This document shows positions 33,301-41,208 of a stretch of 64,000 nt of DNA, piece after piece (the first letter of the stretch is position 1; each line of letters starts with the position of its first letter). A model generated the notes under the pieces. That model saw nothing but the letters and a program-made list of their open reading frames with translations. It was not told where the DNA came from and ran no database searches. The translations under genes were made by a program, and so were the position numbers. The stretch is taken from NCBI GenBank assembly GCA_963805605.1, contig CAWDUX010000001.1:434001-498000 (forward strand), written 5' to 3'. Source of the stretch: Actinocatenispora sp963805605 (GTDB taxonomy: Bacteria > Actinomycetota > Actinomycetes > Mycobacteriales > Micromonosporaceae).

Positions 33301-36171
33301 CGGTACGCCCTGGGTGCGGTGCTCCTCGTAGGTCAGCCAGGCGCGCAGGATCTCCCGGTACAGTGCGGCCGCGCCGATGGCCCGGTCGGTGCCGGCCACC
33401 GCGTCCAGCCGGTCCGGGTCCAGGTCGGCGATGAAGGTGAGCATCCGCGGGTTGCTGGCCAGCCCGTGCAGGTCCTGCACCCGGCGCATCTGGTCCACCC
33501 GGGTACGGGCGGCCTGCGTGTCGCCCTGGTAGCGCTTCAGCAGGAAAGTGCTGATCTGTTCGGCGTCGAAGTCCTCGACGCTGATCAGCCTGCGCTGCGG
33601 CAGCAACCCGACCCGCTCGCCGAGCGCGGTCAGCACCTGCGAGTGCGACTTGAAGTGCTGGGTGCGGCTGGCCACCACCACCTTGGCGTTGCCCTGCGCG
33701 GCCTGCAGCAGGGTGTCCAGGTGGTCACCGGCCCGCTCGTAGCTGACCCGGGCGACCAGCTCGTCGAACCCGTCGAAGATCAGTACCAGCTGACCGTGCT
33801 GCAGCATGTAGCGGAACGCCCGCAGGTCGATGGTGTCCTCGCCGCGGACAGCCAGGTGCGCGGCGACCAGACCCTCCACCGACTGCGCCTTGTCCAGCGC
33901 GCGCAGCTCGATGAAGATCGGGATCAGGTGCGGCAGCGCGCTGGGGATCCGCCGGGCCAGCTCGCGCAGCGCGAACGTCTTGCCCCGACCGAACTCGGCC
34001 AGCACCAGCGTGAACCGGCCGTCCTCGGCGCTCACCGTACGCAGCAGCTCGCCGACCAGGTCGTCGTGCACCTCCTGATCCGGTCCGGCCAGATGGTGGT
34101 AGCGCTGCGGCACGTACAGCTCCGGCCGGTACGCCGGATCGTTGGCGAGCATCTGGGTCTGCCCGGCGACGTACGACCGCAGGTCCAGCAGGCCCTGGAA
34201 CTCCAGCAGACTGCACAGCCGTACGCCGCGCCGCTGCGCCTCCTCCCGCAGCCCACGACTCGGCGCCGGCCCCTGGTAGACGAACGCGCCGTCGCCGTCC
34301 GGGTCGGCGGAGTGCAGGTGCTGGACGAAGTCCAGCACGTCCGCGCGGGTCGGTGTGCCGACGAACGCGGTCACCCGCTGCCGCCGGACGAAACCGTCCT
34401 CCTCGTACGTGGCGACCAGGCACGGCGGTTCGCCGCCGGTGCGGCGTACGGTGGTGCGCTCGTGCCGTGCCTCGCACACCTCGGCGACCCGGTCCAGCAG
34501 CAGATCCAGCGGGCTGACCGTGGTGTCGAGTTCCGGCTCGTACGGCCGCCGCCCACCACCCGCCGTCGCCGTGGTGGCCGGCCCTTCCACCGCGGGGGGT
34601 GGCGGGGCGAACGCGGCCGCGCTGGCCCGCCACGAGGTCGGACGCTGCGCCTTGTCGAACTCGTCGCCGGGCAGGTCGGTCCACACCCGCAACTCGTCGC
34701 GGCCGATCGACAGCAGTTGGAACGCGCTGTACGAGGGCCGACCCACCACCGGCAGCTCGGCCAGGTCGTCGAGCACCGGACCCTGGTCACCGTCGCCGGT
34801 CAGCAGCAGATTGAGCCGCGGCGCGAGGATCCGGGAGAATGCCGCCGCGTCGCGCAGACCCGGCAGATGGGCTGTGACCCGCAGCCCGGACAGCTGCGAC
34901 GGGTCCGGCGCGCCGGTGGCGGCCGCCGGTGCGTGCGCCACCGCGCCGATGCGCAGCCAGCCGGACTCCTCGAACAGCCGCATCCGGGTGGCGAACCAGG
35001 CTGCCTGCGCCCGCCCCAGCTCGCCGTGGCGGTCGTCGTCGCGGTGGCTGTAGGCCATGGTGGAGTTCAGGCCCGCCACCACCACCCGCAGGTCGGGCAG
35101 CGCGAACAGGGTCCACGGCTGGTCGCTGTCGAAACCGACACCCTCCATACCTTGGTAGAAGTCTTCGAACATGCGCGAGAAGTGCCGCCACTTCGGCCAG
35201 TACGGCGGCTGCGCCTCCAGGTCGTCGGCCTCGCAGCTGGCGAAGTAGGCCCGGCAGGCGGCCAGCGTGACATCGCGTGGGCCCGGCACCATCACCACCC
35301 GGTGCGGTTCCAGTCCGAGCAGTACCCGCATGCCGGTCAGGAAGGCCAGTGCCTCCTCGAACTCGCGCGGCGTGCCGGACTCGGTCAGGTCGCCCGAGAC
35401 CACGATCAGTTCCGGTACCGGGGCGCCGTCGTCGGTGAGCCGGGTCAGCTCCCCCCAGATCTGCGCCTGCGCCTCCTCGGCCCGTACCGCAGCGTCCGGG
35501 CCGACCAGACCGCGACCGAACCGGCTGCCGCCGATGTGCAGTACGCCCAGCTCCGTACGCGGCGGGCCGGGCTGGACCGCCGACGCCCGCGGGTAGACCG
35601 GCGGGCGGGACGGGGTGCGCCGCGAGCGGGGCCGGCGGACCGGTCCGACGCTGCCCCGGCCGGTCAGCTCAGCGGCGGCCACCGGGTCGGCGGACTGCGG
35701 GTACCAGGGCTGGATCGCCGGCTTGGCCCGCCCGCCGGCCGCCTCCCGGATCCGGCCGAGCAGCTTCGTACGGGCCTCCCGCTGGTCGACCACACCGACC
35801 AGGTCCAGGAAGGTGATGGTGGCCAGCAGGCCCTCCACCCGGCAGTCCTCCACCCGTACGGTGAGCAGTTTGGTGGCCGGGTTCGTCGGGTCGGCGCGCA
35901 GCGCGGCCTGCCACTCCAGCGCACCGTAGGTGGAGCGCAGATAGTGCGGTGAGAGCACGGCGACGACCAGCGCGGCGTCTCGGATGCCACGGTCCATGAA
36001 GTCGATGAACCGGGTGCCGGCCACGAAATCCCACGCCTGCAACATGGTGCGGTAGCCGGCGGACTCCAGCTCCCACGCGATCCAGGTGGCCCAACGCTCA
36101 TCGGCCGGCGAATAGCTGATGAAGAAGTCGATCGGGCGGTCCGAGCGCCACACGTCCTGTCCCCACGCCAT
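30355..36171 (-). CDS. Giant TIR / degenerate phosphoesterase / NACHT / pentapeptide / WD40 protein
   Basis: 1938 residues from ATG 36171 (a GTG at 36198 is less likely). A TIR domain at about 14-145 (IDFFISYSPADERW; putative catalytic Glu in YGALEWQ). A calcineurin-like fold at about 205-520 with most metal ligands lost. A possible Mrr-like linker domain at 560-680. A NACHT NTPase with Walker A AEFGRGKT (about 730) and Walker B VLIFDGFDEL (about 800). Pentapeptide repeats at about 1113-1200 (ADLTDARLVG pattern). Fifteen WD40 repeats from about 1250 to 1890, enough for two propellers. This is the layout of bacterial NLR-type immune sensors: WD40 senses, NACHT oligomerises, TIR would consume NAD or make a nucleotide signal. 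Function is inferred from domains. Confidence 0.9.
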   Translation of the reverse strand: MAWGQDVWRSDRPIDFFISYSPADERWATWIAWELESAGYRTMLQAWDFVAGTRFIDFMDRGIRDAALVVAVLSPHYLRSTYGALEWQAALRADPTNPATKLLTVRVEDCRVEGLLATITFLDLVGVVDQREARTKLLGRIREAAGGRAKPAIQPWYPQSADPVAAAELTGRGSVGPVRRPRSRRTPSRPPVYPRASAVQPGPPRTELGVLHIGGSRFGRGLVGPDAAVRAEEAQAQIWGELTRLTDDGAPVPELIVVSGDLTESGTPREFEEALAFLTGMRVLLGLEPHRVVMVPGPRDVTLAACRAYFASCEADDLEAQPPYWPKWRHFSRMFEDFYQGMEGVGFDSDQPWTLFALPDLRVVVAGLNSTMAYSHRDDDRHGELGRAQAAWFATRMRLFEESGWLRIGAVAHAPAAATGAPDPSQLSGLRVTAHLPGLRDAAAFSRILAPRLNLLLTGDGDQGPVLDDLAELPVVGRPSYSAFQLLSIGRDELRVWTDLPGDEFDKAQRPTSWRASAAAFAPPPPAVEGPATTATAGGGRRPYEPELDTTVSPLDLLLDRVAEVCEARHERTTVRRTGGEPPCLVATYEEDGFVRRQRVTAFVGTPTRADVLDFVQHLHSADPDGDGAFVYQGPAPSRGLREEAQRRGVRLCSLLEFQGLLDLRSYVAGQTQMLANDPAYRPELYVPQRYHHLAGPDQEVHDDLVGELLRTVSAEDGRFTLVLAEFGRGKTFALRELARRIPSALPHLIPIFIELRALDKAQSVEGLVAAHLAVRGEDTIDLRAFRYMLQHGQLVLIFDGFDELVARVSYERAGDHLDTLLQAAQGNAKVVVASRTQHFKSHSQVLTALGERVGLLPQRRLISVEDFDAEQISTFLLKRYQGDTQAARTRVDQMRRVQDLHGLASNPRMLTFIADLDPDRLDAVAGTDRAIGAAALYREILRAWLTYEEHRTQGVPGAPPGLTAVELWRAVTVLALRLWESDDAYLRLDEVSDVAITLAELAGSPLSADQAIHAVGAGSLLVRTDDGLFGFIHSSVAEWLVANEIAERLDRDSAGGAARLLARQPLSQLVVDFLGDLVHTGAANEWAARILGDPDAGRIARSNAMRLTARLKIPARSDLRGAVLRGEDLSYRDLSEVDLRDADLTDARLVGTNLRNAKLAGAKLVNARLDDACLAGADLTGADLSFVTLSRTDLTGAVIDGGSWRRAALIDVVADDVLAQAPELAAAAMLPRDPVLPGFAPPEVGVSFGFETGRIPQPLAYSPRGDLIAVGSDDGGVLLCDTASGQPVRTLQGHRGRVYAVLYGPGDAPLATAASDGDIRLWDPVSGASRQVLSGHQGWAWPVCFSGDGTLLAAGDATGTVRLWDVTSGILRHQLTGHADYVWSAAFQCGGDLLAVGDASGTVRVWDTRTGVLAYAVPHGPVPVYRVVFSPDGRFLGTADHAGQVRLFDAATGALHQTLAGHQGRVYCLDFHPDGHLAVSGDTEGSVRLWDTATGELRQMLDRHSGAVYSGTFSPDGNLLVTGDSDGVVRIHDSAGQVRHQLTGHRASVWPAVFRPGGGQLATASNDHTVRLWDTDSGRCRHVLRGHRRRVDSVAFRGDGNQLAATGNDGRVRLWDPRTGVLRHTLANPTDPMIAAVFAPDDPLLAVTSANGGVHVWNADSYAEERELNVETEHVWAAAFSPNGDVLATANDDDTVRLWYRTTGRGLHSLSDHQGRVRSIAFSPDGSTVATGCDDRAVRLWNAGTGELLARLDGHTDRVYSLAFSPDGRLLASASNDGTARLWDRQRASAAAVLTGHTGKLWAVAFSPDGRLLATAGDDTGIRLWSTEDFQLRATLTGHTRRVSSVVFSPDGTLLASGAHDGTLRLWRLGPDGAALRAILVGLPDGWVTVSPDGWYKMDGEVAGAFWNVVGTCRFEPGELDHQVDSVYRAAADTALI

Positions 36172-36176
36172 TCTGA

Positions 36177-36183
36177 CATTATG
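36177..36183. promoter_or_regulatory. Shared symmetric -10 region for two divergent leaderless genes
   Basis: The 11-base palindrome GACATTATGTC supplies CATTAT reading forward (six bases before GTG 36189) and CATAAT reading backward (six bases before ATG 36171). Both genes could start transcription at their start codons from one overlapping element. No good -35 is seen for either. Confidence 0.45.
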
Positions 36184-36188
36184 TCTCA

Positions 36189-37403
36189 GTGCCCGCACCT
36201 GACCGTGACGTCGAACGGCCGTTCTGGCGTCGCCTCGATCCGCTCGACTGGATCGCCATCGCGCTGCTGGTGGCCGGCGGGCTGTGCGTCGCCACCGGTG
36301 CGCTGAGTACCTCCGACGCCGCCGGGATCATGCGCCGGGTGCTGCCGCTGCTGCTGTTCCTCGGCACCGTGATCGTGCTGGCCGAGCTGACCGCGGAGGC
36401 CGAGGTCTTCGACGTGATCGCGGCCTGGCTGGCCCGGCTCGGGCGCGGTCGCTACCCGGCGTTGTTCCTGCTGTGCGTCGCCTTCGCGGCGCTGACGACC
36501 GCCACACTCAACCTGGACACCACCGCGGTACTGCTCACCCCGGTGATGCTGGCGCTGGCCCGCAAGCTCAAGGTCGCCGCGCTGCCGCTGGCGGTCACCA
36601 CGGTGTGGCTGGCTAACACCGCCAGCATTCTGCTGCCGGTCTCCAACCTGACCAACCTGCTCGCCCAGCAACGGGTCGGGCTCTCTCCACTGGGTTTCGC
36701 CGCCCGGATGTGGCTGCCGCAGCTGGCCGTCCTGCTGGTCACCATGGCGGTGCTGTGGGTGGCGTGGTGGCGGGGTGCGCGTACCGCCGACAACCGGTAC
36801 CTCATCCCTTCGCCGCACCGCCCGCGGCACCGTGGCCTGTACATCGTGACGGGCCTGGCCTGCGTGCTGTTCGTCATCGCCATCCTGGCGCAGGTGCAGC
36901 TGGGCATCGCCTCGGCGCTCGCGGCGGCGGTCGTGGTGGTCGGCTTCCTGACGGTGGATCGGGGTGCGCTGCGCTGGGGGCTGATCCCGTGGCGGCTGCT
37001 GGTCATGGTGACCGGACTCTTCCTGGTCATGCAGACGATCGGCGAGCACGGCCTGGACTCGGTGGCGCGGGCGCTGATGGGCCCCCAGGACGGGGTGTCC
37101 GGGGCGTTGCGGTCGGCCGGGGTCGGCGCCGGGATGGCCAACCTCGTCAACAACCTGCCGGCGTACGTGGCCGGGGAAGCGGTCATACCAGTTGGTAACC
37201 AGACCCAGTTGCTGGCGCTGCTGATCGGCACCAACGTGGGGCCGATCGTCACGCCGTGGGCGTCGCTGGCCACCCTGCTGTGGTACGAGCGATGCCGGGC
37301 ACACGGGGTGCACGTACCGCTGGGGAAGCTGGCGCTGGCCGGCGCGGTGCTGGCCGTACTGGCGCTGACTGCCGGCGTGCTCGCACTGACCCTCACCCGG
37401 TGA
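36189..37403 (+). CDS. ArsB/SLC13-family ion permease
   Basis: 404 residues, about eleven membrane helices. Conserved elements are NLDTTAVLLTPVML, WLANTASILLPVSNLTNLL in the first half and MANLVNNLPAYVA with GTNVGPIVTPWASLATLLW in the second, the inverted-repeat hairpins of the ArsB/NhaD ion transporter superfamily. No arsR or arsC neighbour, so arsenite export is not implied; a carboxylate or sodium/proton role is equally possible. Starts 18 bases from the divergent NLR gene. Confidence 0.87.
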   Translation: MPAPDRDVERPFWRRLDPLDWIAIALLVAGGLCVATGALSTSDAAGIMRRVLPLLLFLGTVIVLAELTAEAEVFDVIAAWLARLGRGRYPALFLLCVAFAALTTATLNLDTTAVLLTPVMLALARKLKVAALPLAVTTVWLANTASILLPVSNLTNLLAQQRVGLSPLGFAARMWLPQLAVLLVTMAVLWVAWWRGARTADNRYLIPSPHRPRHRGLYIVTGLACVLFVIAILAQVQLGIASALAAAVVVVGFLTVDRGALRWGLIPWRLLVMVTGLFLVMQTIGEHGLDSVARALMGPQDGVSGALRSAGVGAGMANLVNNLPAYVAGEAVIPVGNQTQLLALLIGTNVGPIVTPWASLATLLWYERCRAHGVHVPLGKLALAGAVLAVLALTAGVLALTLTR

Positions 37404-37422
37404 ACGGGTCTCGCGTTGCTGG

Positions 37423-38067
37423 TCACCCGGCGAGCCGGTCGAGCACCGTGCGCGTCACCTGACGGGTCTCGGTGGCGTCGCAGGTCTCCCGCTGCGTGGC
37501 ATGGTCTGTGACATCGAGCGCCGCCAGGGTCAGGTCGACCGCGTCGGGCAGCGCGCGACCGAATACCAGTGTCGCCGCCTCGGCCGCCAGCAGAGCGCTC
37601 GCGTGGAACCTGCCGGAGCGCAGCCGGTAGCGGGAACCGGCGGCATTGCGCGTCGAGGACGGTGCTCCGACGTGGACGGTACGGGGGGTGCGGCGGATCT
37701 CATCCCGCCCGTCGGCACGGCTGTGCACCTCGAACACCCGGTGCGTCGGCGCCACCCCGTCGTCGACCACGTCCACGACGTCGTTGCGCAGCGTTCCGTA
37801 CAGCACGAAGCTGAGCAGATCCCAGCTGTGCGCGTGCACCGGTTCGGTGCTCAGCCGGGACGCACTGCTGCGGTGCCACCAGTGCACGCACACCCCGTCG
37901 GGGCCGTCGCGCACCACCGGTATGCAGACGAAGCCGAGTGGATGGCGCACCGCACGTACCGGGTCCGGTCCGGCGAGCACGGGGCGCAACAGCCGGCGCG
38001 CCGTCGCCGTCGCCGCGCTCACGGGTGCCTGCTGCACGGACCGGAGGACGTCACCGTAGGCGCTCAC
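37423..38067 (-). CDS. Cupin-like protein of unknown function
   Basis: 214 residues. A beta-rich middle with HAHSWDLLSFVLYGTL (possible HxH metal ligands) and a later GRFHAS suggests a small cupin barrel. It overlaps the upstream membrane-protein gene by four bases (ATGA/GTGA type), so the two are a coupled unit. I do not recognise the family, and no known defence or metabolic partner identifies it. Confidence 0.65.
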   Translation of the reverse strand: MSAYGDVLRSVQQAPVSAATATARRLLRPVLAGPDPVRAVRHPLGFVCIPVVRDGPDGVCVHWWHRSSASRLSTEPVHAHSWDLLSFVLYGTLRNDVVDVVDDGVAPTHRVFEVHSRADGRDEIRRTPRTVHVGAPSSTRNAAGSRYRLRSGRFHASALLAAEAATLVFGRALPDAVDLTLAALDVTDHATQRETCDATETRQVTRTVLDRLAG

Positions 38068-39074
38068 CCGTACGGATTCCTCGGCTTGAGCGCCCGCTGC
38101 ACGATGTCGGTGACGTCCCGGTCGGTGAAGGAGCGTGGCAGGGGTGTACCGAGGCCGTCGAACAGTCGTCGGGTCTGATCCACCGTCGGGCTGTCGTCGA
38201 GCAGGGCCAACCCGTCAGCGCCGATGGGCAGCGGCCGGGCCTGGTCCAGACTGGCCATGAACTCGGTGTTCCACCGGTCGTAGTAGAAGCTGCCCTTCTC
38301 GGCCAGCAACGCCGGCGCGTGCGGATCCTCCTCGGTCATCATGATCCACAGCGACGACAGGTCCCACCGGAACGTCGTCATCACCGAGGACAACCGCACC
38401 TCGATGTCCAGCAGACTGTGCCGCTGCCGGTACCAGCAGGTGGCGAGGATCGTGGCGAACAGTTCCTTGCGGGTCTTGTCCAGCGTCCAACGCTCGCCGC
38501 GGACGTCGAGGTCGTCGGTCATCAGCGCGCCCTTGAACTTCGCGTACCGCTGGCAGGTCACCTCGTTGGTCGGGTCGACGATCTCCAGCCGCACCTGCAA
38601 CTGGCTCTTGCGCTGGCGCGCGTTGCGGATGCACTCCGGTAGGGTGACCGCCCGCAGGTAGGCGCCGGTGCCGCCGCGGAAGTACCACCGGTCGGTGTCC
38701 CGCCAGGCAGCGGCGAGCGCGTCGCGGATCTCGGCGCTGCTGAGGACACGGACCAGCGACAGCCGGTCCAGTGCGGCCCGGGTCTGGGTGACCACCTGTC
38801 CGGCCGAGGTCACCTCGGCCAGCGGCGCCTGCAACTTCTTCAGCTCGCCGGAGGTCTCGGCCAACCCGTCGCGGATCGTGCCCTCGATCCGGCCGCGCTG
38901 CCACCGTTCCCGCATGACCACCTCGGCGAGCAGTGCCAGGATGAGCAGTGTCGCACTCTCTATCAGCTCCCGGTTGACCACGTTGAGCAGCCCGAGTGTT
39001 GCCACCGTCAGGGCCAGTGCCAGGGCCAATGCCCCGTCGATGTTCTTCCCGGCCCAGATCAGCAGCTTCGACAT
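38064..39074 (-). CDS. Membrane-anchored protein of unknown function
   Basis: 336 residues. Two adjacent hydrophobic helices at about 12-50 (GALALALALTVATLGLL; LIESATLLILALLAEVV), then a cytoplasmic region with a coiled-coil-like segment (60-105) and a conserved-looking core: DRWYFRGGTGAYLRAVTLP, LQVRLEIVDPTNE, WTLDKTRKELFATIL and LSSVMTTFRWDLSS. The FRGGTGxYLR element recalls phosphodiesterase or phospholipase-D-like cores, but no HKD motif is present. Start ATG 39074. First gene of the pair with the cupin-like protein. Confidence 0.65.
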   Translation of the reverse strand: MSKLLIWAGKNIDGALALALALTVATLGLLNVVNRELIESATLLILALLAEVVMRERWQRGRIEGTIRDGLAETSGELKKLQAPLAEVTSAGQVVTQTRAALDRLSLVRVLSSAEIRDALAAAWRDTDRWYFRGGTGAYLRAVTLPECIRNARQRKSQLQVRLEIVDPTNEVTCQRYAKFKGALMTDDLDVRGERWTLDKTRKELFATILATCWYRQRHSLLDIEVRLSSVMTTFRWDLSSLWIMMTEEDPHAPALLAEKGSFYYDRWNTEFMASLDQARPLPIGADGLALLDDSPTVDQTRRLFDGLGTPLPRSFTDRDVTDIVQRALKPRNPYG

Positions 39075-39309
39075 GTCACCCCTTGAGACATCGGTGTCCC
39101 ACTATCGTAGACAAGCGCTACGGTCGCGTACACCTAGTTGAACTGTCCGCTATGTGCAGGTCAGCAGACTCCTTCCCTGGCCAGGTGTCCTCCCGTGCTG
39201 TTGTCTCGCGTGGAGCCAGAAGATTCGGCTGGCCGCTTCGGCCGTGGATGAACGGCCGAACGAAGAACCACCCCTCGTAGTGGCGCCTGTGCAGAAATCC
39301 GACAGAAGA

Positions 39310-39332
39310 CTTCTTGTCGATTTGACAATAAG
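39310..39332. promoter_or_regulatory. Long inverted-repeat operator before the NrtR-like gene
   Basis: Arms CTT-C-TTGTC and GACAA-T-AAG flank a 5-base centre GATTT: eight of nine paired positions match across 23 bases. The centre lies 26 bases before ATG 39347, in the promoter position. NrtR-type repressors bind palindromes with GTC/GAC arms and often control their own gene. Confidence 0.6.
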
Positions 39333-39346
39333 CTAGCGTCAGACTC

Positions 39347-40066
39347 ATGCGGAGATACGACCGGGACCATCCAGCGGTACTTCTTGCCGTCGACCTCGTG
39401 ATCTTCACCTTGCGCGACTCAGCCCTTCAGGTGCTGCTCGTGGAGCGCGGGCATGCGCCGTACGCAGGAGCGCTGGCGTTGCCAGGTGGATTTCTGAGCG
39501 ACGATCAGGAGGACATCGGCGCGGCGGCCCGGCGGGAGCTGGCGGAGGAGACCGGGCTTGACGCGAGCACCTTCCATCTCGAACAACTAGGGGTCTACGG
39601 CGAGCCTGGGCGTGACCCGCGTGGGCGTGTGGTCTCGGTCGCATACCTGGCGATAGCGCCGCAGTTGCCAGACCCGACGGCCGGCACCGATGCGGCCGAC
39701 GCTGCATGGACCCCGGTCGGTCCGGTGCTGTCGTCCAGCATGCAGCTTGCGTTCGACCACCGTCAGATCGTCGTGGACGGGGTGGAGCGTGCCCGTCGCA
39801 AGCTCGAGAGTTCCGCCCTGGCGACGGCTTTCTGTGATCCCACCTTCACGCTTGCTGATCTGCGGAGCGTGTACGAGGCGGTATGGGGAGTGCGCCTGGA
39901 CCCGCGGAACTTCTACCGCAAGGTCCAGGGCGTACAGGGGTTTCTCGTACCAACGGGCCCGGGCCGGCGTGCTACTGCTGGGCGACCCGCCCGCCTGTTC
40001 CGCGCCGGTCCGAGTGCGACGCTCTATCCCCCGATGGTTCGTCCGACAGCAAAGGAGGCTGATTGA
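39347..40066 (+). CDS. NrtR-like Nudix-domain transcriptional regulator
   Basis: 239 residues. An N-terminal Nudix domain (residues 8-140) carries the box GGFLSDDQEDIGAAARRELAEETGL (positions 46-70), close to the GX5EX7REUXEEXGU consensus, so ADP-ribose binding and possibly hydrolysis are retained. A C-terminal winged helix follows (TLADLRSVYEAVWGVRLDPRNFYRKVQ), the NrtR DNA-binding arrangement. NrtR senses ADP-ribose and controls NAD genes. Here the next two genes are a nucleosidase-like enzyme and a membrane protein, joined by TGATG and ATGA overlaps, so it likely regulates this operon through the upstream palindrome. Confidence 0.87.
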   Translation: MRRYDRDHPAVLLAVDLVIFTLRDSALQVLLVERGHAPYAGALALPGGFLSDDQEDIGAAARRELAEETGLDASTFHLEQLGVYGEPGRDPRGRVVSVAYLAIAPQLPDPTAGTDAADAAWTPVGPVLSSSMQLAFDHRQIVVDGVERARRKLESSALATAFCDPTFTLADLRSVYEAVWGVRLDPRNFYRKVQGVQGFLVPTGPGRRATAGRPARLFRAGPSATLYPPMVRPTAKEAD

Positions 40067-41208
40067 TGAGCGACGGGATCGTGGTGATACTGACCGCCCT
40101 GAACCTCGAATACACAGCGGTTCGTGCCTTACTCACCGACGTGTCCATGCGTTCGCACAAGGGCACCCGCTTTGAACTTGGACGGTTCGAAGGAGGTGAC
40201 TGCCGCGTCGCACTTGCTCTGGTGGGCAAGGGAAATCAGGCGGCAGGCATCCTTGCGGAGCGAGCCATCGACGAGTTCTCGCCGGTCGCCGTCCTATTCG
40301 TCGGGGTGGCGGGTGCCCTCCGCCGCCGTATCGCGCTCGGCGACGTGGTGGTCGCCACGCATGTCTATGCGTACCACGGTGCGACCAGCGAGGACGACGG
40401 CGCGAAGGCGCGGCCTCGAACCTGGGAAGCCTCACATGGCGCCGACCAGATCGCCCGTCACGTCGACCGGGAGGGCAAGTGGCTGTCCCGACTGCCGGTC
40501 GATACGGCGCCACCGCAGGTGCGTTTCGGTCCGATCGCCGCCGGCGAGGTGCTGCACAACTCCAGCAGGTCGTACGAGGCGGAGTGGATCCGACAGCACT
40601 TCAATGACTCACTTGCCGTCGAGATGGAAGCGGCAGGGGCGGCGCACGCCGGGCACCTCAACGGCTTACCCACTGTGGTGGTACGGGGGATCAGTGATCG
40701 TGCCGACGGCACGAAGCAGGACAGCGACGCTGGTGGCTGGCAGTCCCGGGCTGCCGCCAACGCGGCGGCATTCGCCGCCCGCGTAGCCGAGGAACTCGTT
40801 GCGGAAGGACGGTCCACAGCCATGCGCGAGCGTAGGAACCTCGATCACAGCGGTGCGGTGACCAACTACTCGGCCGGTAGCGTCGGCATGCAGGCCGGCA
40901 ACATCACCGGTAGCTCGGTGTGGATCGGTGCCAACGCGACACCGGCTCCGGTAGATCCGGCAGCTCAGTTGATGGCGCTGAGCGGAAAGCTGCAGAAGGC
41001 TCGGGCGACCGGACAACTGGACGAGGCCACCTGGAGCGCGGCACATACCGACCTGGAGTCCGCCAGCACCGCGTTGTGCAGTAACGACACTGATCACAGG
41101 AGTAGGACGCTCATTGCCCTCATGCGCCTGCAAGGACTGGTGTCGGATGTGGCCGAACTCGCCACTGCGGTGGCCGCCGTGATCGTTGCGGTGAAGGGCA
41201 TGTCATGA
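40066..41208 (+). CDS. Nucleoside-phosphorylase-fold enzyme with BASS-like amyloid motif
   Basis: 380 residues. Residues 1-248 form a PNP/UDP-family (MTA/SAH nucleosidase-like) domain: VGKGNQAAG, VGVAGALRRRIALGDVV, the purine-ribose motif AVEMEAAG (185-191) and RGISDRADG with the catalytic Asp. Residues 262-288 hold GSVGMQAGNITGSSVWIG, resembling the G-x-V-x-G-x-x-Q-A-x-x-I motifs called bacterial amyloid signalling sequences. A helical tail (300-376) ends in a hydrophobic segment. ATG 40066 has AAAGGAGG upstream. In NLR-linked systems such nucleosidase domains act as effectors that destroy nucleotides; here that is inference. Confidence 0.85.
   Translation: MSDGIVVILTALNLEYTAVRALLTDVSMRSHKGTRFELGRFEGGDCRVALALVGKGNQAAGILAERAIDEFSPVAVLFVGVAGALRRRIALGDVVVATHVYAYHGATSEDDGAKARPRTWEASHGADQIARHVDREGKWLSRLPVDTAPPQVRFGPIAAGEVLHNSSRSYEAEWIRQHFNDSLAVEMEAAGAAHAGHLNGLPTVVVRGISDRADGTKQDSDAGGWQSRAAANAAAFAARVAEELVAEGRSTAMRERRNLDHSGAVTNYSAGSVGMQAGNITGSSVWIGANATPAPVDPAAQLMALSGKLQKARATGQLDEATWSAAHTDLESASTALCSNDTDHRSRTLIALMRLQGLVSDVAELATAVAAVIVAVKGMS

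Noticed and set aside
33070..35952. 960-codon forward frame opposite the NLR gene
   Set aside because: Shadow of the reverse-strand NLR gene; product is low-complexity Arg/Gln/His-rich, without domains.
36189..37403. Arsenic resistance operon
   Set aside because: Only the ArsB/SLC13-like permease is present; no arsR, arsC or arsM neighbours.
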